The translations under genes were made by a program, and so were the position numbers. 64,000 nt of DNA, taken from Toxonevra muliebris (lineage: Eukaryota; Arthropoda; Insecta; Diptera; Pallopteridae). The notes beneath the pieces are model-generated. The model did no database searches, was not told the DNA's origin, and was given only the letters and a program-made list of their open reading frames with translations. Positions 1 through 10,400 of this stretch are shown here, in pieces (position 1 is the first letter of the stretch; each line of letters opens with the position of its first letter). The stretch covers positions 110,705,388 to 110,769,387 of the forward strand of contig OY829326.1 of assembly GCA_963691655.1 (NCBI GenBank), written 5' to 3'.

Positions 1-1502
1 ACATCAAATATATTAAAAGAAAACGATTCCGAAACAGCCTTCTGATTTGTCAGCCACTATATGCACTGTTTTTGTCTTGACTATAAACGTTCATTAAGTC
101 TGTTAAACATCACACAAACAAAAATAAATATAAGAACTAAAGCTATGACTATGAAAAATTAATCTATAGATTTAATTTCCATAATCTCTTTTAAAAATGA
201 AAAATTTTTTAGATTACATATTGTATTTCAATTCGTTTTTTTACAGAAAATACTGAGAAAAGCAAATAGCATTCTTGGGGAAAATATTTCTTATTGAAAA
301 TTAGAGAGGAAGAAAGAGGAAAGGGGGGAGGGAGGGTGAAAAGGGGTGATCCCGAAACAACAGTATAAGGGACAATAATTCCAAAAGTAGAAATTTAAAA
401 AAAAAAATCGCTTAACATATTTTAAAAGCAAATTTGCGTCATCATGCTTCATCTTCTTTTTTGAGTAGTCCACTAGCAAAAAATCAAAGATTCCATTTTT
501 TACCAAAAAAAAACTGCATCAGAAAGTAATTTTGACATTTCATGACAAAAGTGGAGCTTGTCATGGAGCATTTTTTCTAGTCTGAAGAAGATTTACTATT
601 TTAATAATGCACTTTTTTATTTCCCTTCGACGAACTTGAAGATGAAGGAGCTCTAAAAATATCTGCTGAACTACAACAATAAATGAACTTGCTGCTGCAA
701 TAAATTCAATCCATTGTAACTGCTCCCAATGGTATGCAGTAGAAAAATCTTATTAAAGTCCATTTCTCTTCAAAAGAAGAAATATCATCAAAAATTTATT
801 TATTTAAATTACTTCATGATTTTGGGTCACTTCTAAATAAAATTTTAAATCCTTTTCAATAGTGTTTTAATCTACTAACCAGTGGCCAACATTAAGTCGT
901 TCTAGTATATAAGAAAGAGCATTTATGAATAAACATGTTTAATGAATGTGTCTGCCTTAAGAATGATATAAGTATCGTATGTTGATCCCAATGTCAAACA
1001 AAAAAAAAAAAAAAAAAAAATGCTTACTTATCATTAGAGCAACACTTTCTGTGTATAGACAATTATTTGCAATTTTATATACAGAGATATACATATATGT
1101 CTATATATGTTTGCATATATATTTAAGTATATAATCTTTTATGTTAACCTCAAATTTATACGAAATCTAATTTGAAACAATGATGTTGTTTTGTTTGGTG
1201 TTGTGGTAATCCATAGACACGTATAAGCCCAACAGGCAAATTTTAAGCGGTATCCAAAGAATTATTTTGGAAGCGCTGAGTTTGTGCTATGTAAAAGGTA
1301 CAAAGTGGGAAAAGGTAAAGCTTTTTGCAAGAAGCACTTTGAAAGCGTTAAGTATTGTCTTGCCCATAAATAGTGGTGATTGGTAAACAAGAGAAAGAAC
1401 GATTAAAAGATTTATTTATTTATTTTTTCTATAATTATGAACCAGGAGATGAACACATTTTGTCATTAAAAATTAAACCAGCTGATTGGTTTAATGTTTA
1501 AC
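1..1502. other. AT-rich non-coding DNA
   Basis: No coding or RNA gene is visible. It contains a poly(A) run at about 1000-1020 and an AT/TATATG microsatellite at about 1080-1131. The longest open frame (291-506, minus) is homopolymer-driven and has no recognisable protein features. Confidence 0.7.
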
Positions 1503-1745
1503 TAGTCGATAGTCTAGTGGATAGGGCACTAGACTTGTATTCAGAAGGTCGCGGGTTTGATTCCCGTCTTGGTCTGGTGGTTAAATCTTATAAACTTCTT
1601 ATATTCACTATCGATATGAAGTGTTTGATAAAATTTATAAGAATGTGTACAAGTACACACTTTTGTTGGTAAAGGCAAAACCACCGAGCTGATAAAAAAT
1701 TGCCTCACAGCCATTCAGAATCGGCGTTAAACTGTAGGTCCTACC
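1503..1745 (+). mobile_element. SINE copy 1, tRNA-Glu-like head, 3'-truncated
   Basis: This is a tRNA-derived SINE of the family also present at 14613, 31844, 51433 and 62699. The head carries a pol III A box (TAGTCTAGTGG) and a B-box-like GGTTTGATTCC. It is followed by the family body: the block around CTTATATTCACTATCGATA, the phrase GTACAAGTACACA, and the block ending GGCGTTAAACTGTAGGTCC. The usual 3' tail (CCAACCTAACCTAACC) is missing. At about 1745 the sequence changes to a second tRNA-like segment, so this copy is truncated or chimeric. No target duplication is evident. Promoter boxes and homology to the other copies are seen directly; mobilisation by a LINE partner is inferred. Confidence 0.85.
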
Positions 1746-1754
1746 ATCGCTACT

Positions 1755-1825
1755 GTGTTTTAGTGGCTGAGTGGCTGACTTTTGTCTCTGGAGACCCGAG
1801 TTCGATTCTCGGCTTGGGTATGTTT
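1755..1825 (+). repeat. tRNA-Ser/Leu-like segment, possible second SINE head
   Basis: It contains a D-arm-like stretch, TAGTGGCTGAGTGGC, and a B-box/T-arm-like stretch, GAGTTCGATTCTCGG, about 45 bp apart. This is the layout of a class II tRNA (Ser or Leu). I could not draw a complete cloverleaf with acceptor stem and CCA-ready end, so I do not call a functional tRNA. It directly follows the truncated SINE copy 1, which suggests a composite or a second SINE family. Confidence 0.45.
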
Positions 1826-2222
1826 CTTATCTATCTTTCTTTCTCTCTTCCTTTATTTCTTTATTGGGGCTTTGGTACAATAGATCTTATAGGCCGCAGT
1901 GCTTGACTTTCGAGTCGTCTTTCCTTTAAATCAAAATAATAGAAAAAAAATCATCAAAAAAGAGAAAAGCAGTGTTTTTTCCAAAGCGTTTCGCATTTAA
2001 TAACGTCTTTATTCATTTAATTACTTTTCTTTAATGAAAAGCAACGTAAAAAGCAAACAACAAGAGGGCATGACAGCGCCGCAATGTAAAAAACAATGCA
2101 TCTGCAGCACTTCCTTTCCTTTGGGTAGGGATACAATATTCATACAAATAAGTAATGTGAATGAATTACTCAGTAAAAAATTAGCAACTAACCATTTCTA
2201 AAATAAGAACTGATATCAAATA
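1826..2222. other. AT-rich non-coding DNA
   Basis: A pyrimidine-rich stretch (1826-1870) is followed by AT-rich sequence. I see no gene or repeat here. Confidence 0.6.
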
Positions 2223-2478
2223 CATATCGCTAATTTACTAAAAGACTGTTATAAGTCAAAAACACGATTTTTGAGTTAATGATGCAGAATTCTTCATTAC
2301 CTATCACGCTTCATATTGTGTAAAAATTTCATATTAATATCTTGTATACTCTGCGCGTGAGAATTATAAGATTTCTTCTTTTTCCTGCAAAGTGGGAGGC
2401 AATTAAAAACTTTAAACGCGTTTTCTGCAAAATCGTGTTTTTTGAGTTATGACAGTCTTTTAGTAAATGAGCGATATG
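2223..2478. mobile_element. Short MITE with ~50-bp terminal inverted repeats
   Basis: The first ~49 bp (beginning CATATCGCTAATTTACTAAA) are repeated in inverse orientation at 2429-2478, where the reverse complement begins CATATCGCTCATTTACTAAA. There are only a few mismatches and one single-base indel. The 256-bp size, the lack of coding capacity and the inverted ends fit a miniature inverted-repeat transposable element. I could not identify an unambiguous target duplication, so the superfamily is unassigned. Confidence 0.7.
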
Positions 2479-4304
2479 CGAATTCTATGTTATATAAATG
2501 TACATTTTTTCTGAAAAGCAAGAATTCAATCGAAATTTATGAATTTTCAAAAAGGAAATTGTTTTAAACAATTAGCTTTAAATCTATTTTGACGTGGTAT
2601 TGCCATAAACTACAAGCAACTTTTCGCTTCAGTTATATCGCTTCTTCGCTATGTTAATTTCATCGATTCTGGCATAAAACTGTAAAAACTGAATTGAATC
2701 GAGCAGCCAATTGTTAAATTCTTTGAAGTTCATTTAATCTCTAGTTGCATTTCAGATTAAATTCACTATGACAGCAGTTGTTTACACAACTTTTTTGCTG
2801 GGTAAAATATACATGAATACACATATACCTGTTTGTATGTTTTCATGCATGCTTGTTAGTTTAGTTTTAGTGCATTCAGTAGGTTTCTAAATGCACACGC
2901 AATCAAAATTTCAACTTAAATAACACAGTCCAACATTGTTTTTATAACAAAGTAGCTGTAGTGTAATACTGCAACATGGAATTGTGCTGAAAATTTTTGC
3001 TAAAAACAAAATTATAGTCCAGCACGTCATAGTTTTAGATTATCTGTATTTTAAAGTCAGAGGACTTTAAGAGATGAACGTTTAATGCCTAAGACAAAGT
3101 TGTTTTTTATAATTATATAAAGACTTTTTATTTTCCCACCAACCCTACATTTCCTCTCGTTAGCCTCATTTTTAGAGATTTTTTGTAAAATAATTTTTAA
3201 CATTTCTATACTATGTGTATTAAAAATCCTTTAGATTGGGGGTAAAAAGAGGAAATGAAGGGTTCATGTAAAAACAAAAGATGTGGAAATGAGAGGGAGA
3301 TATTACAATGTAATATCTATGTATGTATTCCCTTTATATACAAAAATATTTTAATAGATTCTCTCAATCCATGGGATTATATCAGTTACCAGACGGTATA
3401 AAATCTCATTGCTTGAGAAAATCTACATTAGTCTTTGAGTAATCCTCGTGCGTTATTATTTAAAATCGCTAATTTTTCTGCCCTCACTCTCAAATCACGA
3501 TGATTTGATCATGATCCTTCGAGCCGGAAATCTTTTCAGCAAAAATATTCAGTCCAATATATTTTCTCCATGTTATACCTTGGTTATTTCATTGCAAGTA
3601 AAAAACGTTTATTTGTTGGATTGTGTAATTAACGTAAATATTTTTCTACAATGCCAGTAACATACATTAACCGATTTGGTTTATTTATGTGAATATGTGC
3701 ATGGAAGTAATCGGGAAATTATCATTAATTTAAAGTACTTGAACTTTCTGTATTAGTTTATTTATATATTTTATATATTTATTAGTATTGTGTATTCAAT
3801 AACTTACAAACAATTTTTCATAGTTTAGAATAAGGTTCTATAGGAAAGATTTGGTTAGGGATAGAAGTGTTGGCAAGATCCATAGTGCTACCACAACTCT
3901 TCAGCTACCACAACTCTTCAGCTGTATGCTGAATTGTTTTCAGTTTGAGAACAGCCGTAAATAATTCATAGTTTTTAAAATTAGCCGAATTATTACTAGT
4001 TAGAACATTGACTGAAATAAAGAAAGGAAGCAGTCCCTAACTTCTTCAATCTGGTTCTAGCTAGATTTAGACTGTGACAAAAAATACGAATCAAATTTTC
4101 TTTTAGAACAGAATCATTACAGTTCCTGCGTAGGTAATTTTCTACTAGATCAAGTTTTATGGAACGTGATACTTAAAAAAGTTTGTCCAATATTCTGCCA
4201 ATCAGTGAAACGCATTCCTTGCAGGATAGTGATATCAGAAATTCAGAAAAGAGAATATTGGGGTCAGAGAAGTATTGCTTTACGGAATGAGTTTTGTTTC
4301 TCCA
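2479..4304. other. AT-rich non-coding DNA
   Basis: No gene is recognised. It contains the dispersed repeat at 2919-3035 (entered separately) and a 17-bp tandem duplication of CTACCACAACTCTTCAG at about 3888-3921. The open frame 3448-3660 has no recognisable domain. Confidence 0.6.
2919..3035 (+). repeat. Dispersed ~120-bp repeat, copy 1
   Basis: It starts AATAACACAGTCCAACA and ends TATAGTCCAGCACGTC followed by AGTTT. The same two blocks, in the same order and about the same distance apart, occur at 63105-63229. The middle is diverged. It is probably an old short transposable-element fragment; family unknown. Confidence 0.6.
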
Positions 4305-4912
4305 TTTTTTTTTTTTTTTTTTTTTTTTATTTAGTCAATCAACACTCAGGGGGTACCCCTATGAAGGCAAAGCATTGCGTTGATTGAGGAATGAAGATAG
4401 ATAAGTGGTAGGAGGAAAGAGGGAGAAAAAGTAGTGAACGTTTGTTTTAAATTTGGAAATGTCGTAAAAGTCAAGAAAACGGTTGCAGGGCACTTATTCC
4501 ATATACGAGCGGTACGACAGAGAAAAGAACTATCTCTGTAATGCGTGGTGCGTTGGGGTACCATATCCACGTGGAATGCGTGACTACCGCTTGCAGTTCG
4601 AGTAGTTCTGGTGAACACATGAACTGGTGGAATCAAATTCCGTATCTCAGCGGAACATTTACCAATGAAATACCGGTAGAACAGAGTCACACAAGCCACG
4701 TTTCTACGGTGTTCCAAGGAGTCAATAGAGCTGGAAACCCTACTGTCTCCTATTAGCTTTATCGCCCGATGTTGAATACGGTCCTGGAACTCTAGTTGCG
4801 TTCGTGAAGCTCCTGCCCATAGGTGCGAATTATACTCCATTTTGCTATTAGAGGTTGTAAAAAGCGGTTCCTCACTATACTGCAATGCCCTGGTGCCCAG
4901 CAGAGTTGAAGC
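4305..4912 (-). pseudogene. 5'-truncated non-LTR retrotransposon, end of reverse transcriptase ORF, poly(A) tail
   Basis: Minus-strand relic of a LINE without an RNase H domain. A frame of about 180 codons (4346-4885) carries the typical post-catalytic block of jockey/CR1-type reverse transcriptases: EYNSHLWAGAS, then RAIKLIGDSRVSSSIDSLEHRR, then a cysteine-containing FYRYFIGKCSAEIRNLIPP-type segment (each quoted in part) and RTARIWNKCPA near the end. Upstream in this frame two stop codons occur at about 4910, and no catalytic reverse transcriptase region is present. Downstream in the minus sense there is a short 3' untranslated part and a 24-nt poly(A), seen as T on the plus strand at 4305-4328. 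This is the usual signature of 5'-truncated target-primed insertion. I found no clear target duplication. Family identity comes from motif recognition, not from a search. Confidence 0.85.
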
Positions 4913-6833
4913 TTATCATCGGTCAAATTGTAGCATTTAAATTCGATTTAGAAATTTATAGGTTTGCTTTTCAAAGCTTTCTTTATTATATCCCAAATAG
5001 CATTGAATTTGTAAAAACGTTTCAAGAAATGTATTATACTTTTAAAGAGAAACGTATGGAAAATATGGAAATATTTTTCTCAAAAATTTTTTTAATTCTT
5101 TTTTGTTTTAACAACAATTTTTTTTAAGTATTCTGGATGTTATTGAAATAATTTTGTTGTGCATAAAAATGAATGACAGCATAATAAATTTTGCAAGTAT
5201 CTTTTAAATTTTTATTTGCAGATGAGTTCAATAAAGTACATTAAATTGATAGTAGGCATGTAGTAATATTAATATTTAAATTTATGATGTTTAAACTTTG
5301 AAGATTTAACAATATTTCCATATGAAAAATAAACGTCATAATCTCGAAATTTCATAGTTTTAAAATGCTATTATTTTATTATAACGACATGCTGGCATTC
5401 CTATTTTGATGCACTTTCTATTGCACTCATTATCAAATATGTTTAAAGATTAAACCTTATATTTATTTGGAATAAAAACGCTATAACTTCAAGCTTTATA
5501 ATTTCAAAATACAAATTTTTGTTTTGTTTTTATAACAACATGCTGGTATTTTCATTTTAATGTATTTTGTATTCAAGTTATTGGCTCAGTGAACTCAAAT
5601 TCTTTAAATGATTGTAAAATTGGAAGCATTTTTTGTCTCTTTTACTTTATTAAACAAAAAATATTTCATTATTTACTTGTTATATAATAATTCTTTTGTC
5701 TACATATTTCTTGTTGCTAGTTGTTAAAAGAAGCAAACTTAAAGTTAAATAACAGACAATTTGGAATAGGTATTTTTCGAAATGAAGTACACAAAGAAAT
5801 TTTTAGGCATTCAGCAAATAAATGAAATTTTTCACCACATTTATTTCACAAATTGATGATTTCAATGTAGAAAATACAGAGCATTTAATTGATAATGATT
5901 TTATCGACATTTTAGTGGTTAAGTTGTATTTTAAAATGTATAAATTAATGTAATATTTTTATTTAGAGATTATTAACATTTAATATTTTTCAAGAATTTT
6001 TATAGCAATAAAAGAACTTGGTTTCATCAACAAATTTTCCACTTAAGAAAATTTTTCTTTAACCCTAAACCACACAAGTGAGTCTCAAAATTATTGGTTT
6101 TCATTTCTTATATCTGGTATAATTCTCTGTATCTCTTAGTATTTTTCCAGCAATTTATAATCAAGCAAAGAATGAAATTCCAAGTTGTAGAATTTTTTCC
6201 AAATTTCCTGCATTTTATGTTGTGGGCTTTTAGTGTTAAGTGCATAAAATTTTAGGGAAATCGGTGAAGATTTTATTACTTTACTGACTACAGTTAGTCT
6301 TGACTCAAAAAAAAAAAAAAAAAAAAAAAAATTACATAAATATTATTTGAAAGGAAATATGCTTTAGAAAATCAAATATTTTGAAGTGGGCACTTTTTTT
6401 TCAAATCATTATGATTTAGAAAATGGTAAAGACATGTACAAATTTAAAACCCAGCTGACCATACTAGAGTTATTGGCACAAATATATTGTGAGACCGCTA
6501 CCGGTTTTTTGTCCCTAAATCCGGGTTTTGGAGGTAAATTGGAAATAACTTATTGACAGTTTTCTTTTTTATTTGACTAGGTCTACGAACTGCACTACGT
6601 CACTTAAAAAGTTCATTTCAATATAACTCCGTTTTATGTTGTAAGTAAAAAGTTATTAATTAAACAACATTATATTTTGTAAAAACAAATTTGTTTACAG
6701 TGTTTTTTAACATTTCAAAATTTTAATTCTATGTTAAGGTCGTGTAATATTTACATTGAGTAATATCAGTTTTACATAGCTGCCATATCAAGTTTACATT
6801 TTAAATATCAAAGTTTTGTGTTTGTAATAGTGT
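4913..6833. other. AT-rich non-coding DNA
   Basis: No coding or RNA gene is recognised. It has a poly(A) run at about 6307-6330. I see no convincing repeat with another part of the window. Confidence 0.6.
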
Positions 6834-7160
6834 AACTTCTGAACGACTTGACCGATTGAAATCATATTTTCTGAAAATATTTTCTTTGGCAAGAGAATGA
6901 AACAAAGCGATTCATAAAGGCTTTTAGGAAAGTGGGCGTGGCACCTTTCATACAATCCTAATAGTTTTTGGGTTTATCTCAAGAACCATTTATAGCACAG
7001 TACAGAAATTTGGTATAAAAACTTGAATTACTAATGCCATGCTACAACAAAAATATGGGTGGGGTTGACAAAGGGGGGTGTGGCACCTTCCATATAACCT
7101 GAATTACTACGAGATATCTTAAGAGTCATTTATGGTACGGTACTAAGATTTAGTTAGTAT
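6834..7160 (+). repeat. Diverged direct duplication with GGGCGTGGCACC motif
   Basis: Two similar segments lie about 140 bp apart. Each begins near GGCGTGGCACCTTTC or GTGTGGCACCTTCC. Each continues through a phrase of the type ATATCTTAAGAGTCATTTATGG, and in both the order is the same: motif, then a short spacer, then AAGA(A/G)(C/T)CATTTAT, then a G/C-A-C-poor tail. A related AAAGTGGGCGTGGCA stretch occurs inverted near 43838-43852. It is probably an old dispersed element. Confidence 0.5.
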
Positions 7161-7189
7161 TATTTGTCAATATCGAATTAAAAAAATTT

Positions 7190-7625
7190 TTTCAGTTTCT
7201 TAAATTATTTCCACTACTATTTTTTACTACTTTTTAACTTCTATTCAATTTCTTCTTAATTTCTATAACCTTTCCCTCTAATGTTTTTCATTACTGTGTA
7301 TATTACTACTTTTTCTACTACTTTCTTACTACATTTTTTCTACAATTTCTACTTATTTTCTACTATTGTTTTACTACTTTTTCTACTACTATTTTTTACA
7401 ACTATTTTCGACTACTTTTTTTACTGTTATTTTTTATTATTATTTCTACTACTATTTTCTACTCCTTTTGTACTATTTTTTTACTACCATGTTTACTATT
7501 TTTCTATTCATTTTTCTGTTACTTTTTTACTTCCATTTCTACCACTTTTTCTTTCTATTTATTACTAATTTTTTATTCCTTTTTCTACTATTACTTCTAC
7601 TGCTTTATACAATATCTTATATCTA
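7190..7625. repeat. Degenerate pyrimidine-rich TTTTCTACTA array
   Basis: About 430 bp are built from irregular repeats of TTTTCTACTAC-like units (period about 9-12 bp) with strong strand asymmetry. Overlapping open frames on the plus strand encode only Phe/Leu/Tyr/Thr runs and are by-products of the repeat. Confidence 0.8.
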
Positions 7626-10114
7626 GCTATGTTAAAATACAATAAGTGGCGCTGTAACAAATTCTATATTTATAATAAATAGCAAATTGGTCCAAACTTT
7701 TAAATAATTTTTGGGATTAGATATAATTTCAAGAACGGTCTTTGATATGAATATAGAGCCTTCTGAAATATTGCCATATAGTTTTTATAATTTAATTGAA
7801 TAAAACTGTTCAACAAAAAAAATAGCACTTAAAAGTTATTCTTTTTTATGATATGCTGGAATTTCAATCTAACTGCTGAATGACCCCTTTAGGTCATTCA
7901 CTGATGCGCCTAAAGGTCTTCTTTTTTTGTAAATATTCACTATGTTCTCTGCTATCTGACTTCAGCTGTTTTCATACACGTCGTCGAGTTCACATCAGTG
8001 ATAATACAATAAAAAAGTTTCATTTTCTGTTTGTCCAGAAGCAATGTAAGCTTTCATTTTCAAAATTTAATTAACCAAATATTGATTTGAGATTTTCATT
8101 TATAATGATTTGCGGTTTTTAATCTACAGTTCTGCAAGTCAAATGCTTTGAAAAATGTCTATTGTGTCACTAATGAGGCACATTTTTAAATCATTGATTT
8201 TTTTTTAAAAATTCAATGTACGGTAATATTAATTATGATATTTTTAATGTTGGTTAAATATTGGAAAAAAAAGAATTCAGTGGTGCAATTCTGTTACTTT
8301 AAAAGATACACAGGTCATGAATTGAGGGTCTGCCTTTATATCAGATTCCTTTAAAACATTGAGCTAATGGAAAAGGCTATAGATTAATTTATAAAATTTT
8401 AAAAGAACATCATTTGAACACATACTTCTCCTCAATTATTTAGTTCAACATCTGTTACCTTTTTGACAACGTACCAAAGGTGTGACATAAGTTGCTGAAC
8501 TACTGTAACATTATGTGCCTTAAAGGCTTTACCAAAACAATGTGTCATGGTAACCATTACTAAATCATAAACATTTATGTTAAATTTATTTATTTTTTTA
8601 TATTTCTTTATAGACCGCAAAAATCGTGATATAATTAAATAGTAAAAACAATTTATGTTAAAAATTTTTTATTTAATTATATTCAAGTGTTTGCTAATTT
8701 AAATTTATATAAAATTATATAAATTTCAATTTTAATTTTACTAATTTTGCTGCAGCTTTCACACCGTTATCGGGTTTTTGAGATTGTCGTAAATTGTTTG
8801 TAGGTGTCAAAATGTGCTATTAAAAAAGTATTACTAACATACAAAACATTTTAATTTAATGAAACCGTGTTCATGCAAATGAAATTATGCATTTAAGACC
8901 GGCTAAAACTGCTCAAAACCGCCCACCTAACCAACCGCTTCACTCCTCTCACTCAGCCTTTAATAATTGTGGTAATGCATTTGCTCCAAAACTTATGTAT
9001 GTTAGTGTATAATGTATGTGCATAAAGTGCGGTGGTGTGTATCGAGCGAAAAACTCATTACCGTGACCACAAATTAAAAATACATACTTACTACATATAT
9101 TTATATTAATTTGCAAAAATATACAAATCTGTATACAATAGGCTGTTAAAGCGATAGCAGGTGCAGAGGAAGAGATAGGAGCTGTATGTAGCACTTGGTA
9201 TATGTTCATTCACATTAGGTAATAAATAGCAGCTAGACACCTGCTGCCGCTATTGTTACTCTGCTGCTACTCCTCCTCATATCGCGTTGCAGCTGCTGCA
9301 TCACGGTCGTTTTTGTTGCTGTTATTTTGTATTTAAACATTTCAAAAGCCAATTTAGTGTGCAAATATTTTGGTACTTTGCTCTTGTTGGCTCATTTACA
9401 CAAGCATAAATATTGTAGGCCCAAAAGCGAGTGCATGTATTGTGTAAATTTTAGAAATCATAGAACCGTAAATCTATGTAAATCAACGTTTCTTAAATTA
9501 TAAATCTGTAAAAGTACTTACCGATGGCCTTTAACACATTATGTACACATGCTCATATTTTATAAACAAATGGATATTTTTAAATTTATGATGAGGTTTT
9601 TACACAAATAAATTAAAAATAGTTAGAATGTTTTGTTTATTAATGGGAAAAGTTCAGTTTTGGGGTGTGGAGATCAAGGCAAATAAGTGTTTTTACAGAA
9701 TGCGAATCTGTGGTGTATTTAGAGGTGATGGGCATTACTTTATTTTTCTTTCACTGGAAAAAGTTTTTAATGATATAAAGTTTTTTTTTAAGTTTTCGGT
9801 AGAATTAAGAAGAATGAGAAGGTGATATTATCAAATTCACTCAGGAACAAGATCTGCCGGCTGTTACAATATGTCTATGCATAACCACATTTTTTTGCTT
9901 TTAGTACTATTCATTTAGTTATACATTGGTGCAACCATTAGAGGGTTGTAAAAGAGTTTTAATTTGTTTAAAAGGCATTCGAAATCATATATATCTAGAA
10001 GAGAAAAGAAGAGGGGTAGTCGGGAGGAGGAATTATCCTTAACTGCTATCTTCAGTAGTTAATAATAGTTGTTTTGTAAAGAGAAGCTCTTAGAAACTTA
10101 TCCCACTACCGAAA
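7626..10114. other. AT-rich non-coding DNA
   Basis: No gene is recognised. It includes a CTG/CAG-type low-complexity patch at about 9240-9330. The open frames at 8949-9209 (minus) and 9628-9825 (plus) lack recognisable domains. Confidence 0.6.
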
Positions 10115-10400
10115 GACCCGTGACAACTGTGACTGACATTACAGTAATTTCAGTAGATCCTTATGGCCAGCATAAATTTTAGATTTATATAGAATGTACA
10201 TGTATCTACTTAATTACAAACCACCTAATGACGAAAGTCAATCTTGAAAATCACATCAAGGCTCCCTTTCTCACAAGGGAAGACTGGAAGAACATCAAGT
10301 ATCATATCTAAGTCGTTAACTGTATAAGAATTTTTCTGATATCCAAGCGGCGATCAAAGCTTTAAGTTCCCCTGTTATCAAATCCAAACTAATCGCGATT
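10115..10400 (+). pseudogene. LINE fragment, linker and RNase H region of an RNase H-bearing non-LTR element
   Basis: Degraded fragment related to the better preserved relic at 40540-41665. Both contain the same succession on the plus strand: an AACCACCTAATGACGAAAGTC-like block (first 20 nt similar to ACTACCTAACAAAAGTCAAC), then AAGGGAAGACTGGAAGAACA matching AGGAACGACTGGAAAGGCGG. The last part, 10342-10398, reads in one frame IQAAIKALSSPVIKSKLIA. This is the conserved helix of LINE RNase H domains that follows the third catalytic block. The TDGS block is lost, and the sequence stops being homologous at about 10400, where the hairpin-rich region begins. No function is expected. Confidence 0.7.

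Noticed and set aside
7281..7626. Overlapping plus-strand frames of 86-95 codons rich in Phe, Tyr and Leu.
   Set aside because: They are produced by the TTTTCTACTA low-complexity array and have no independent support.
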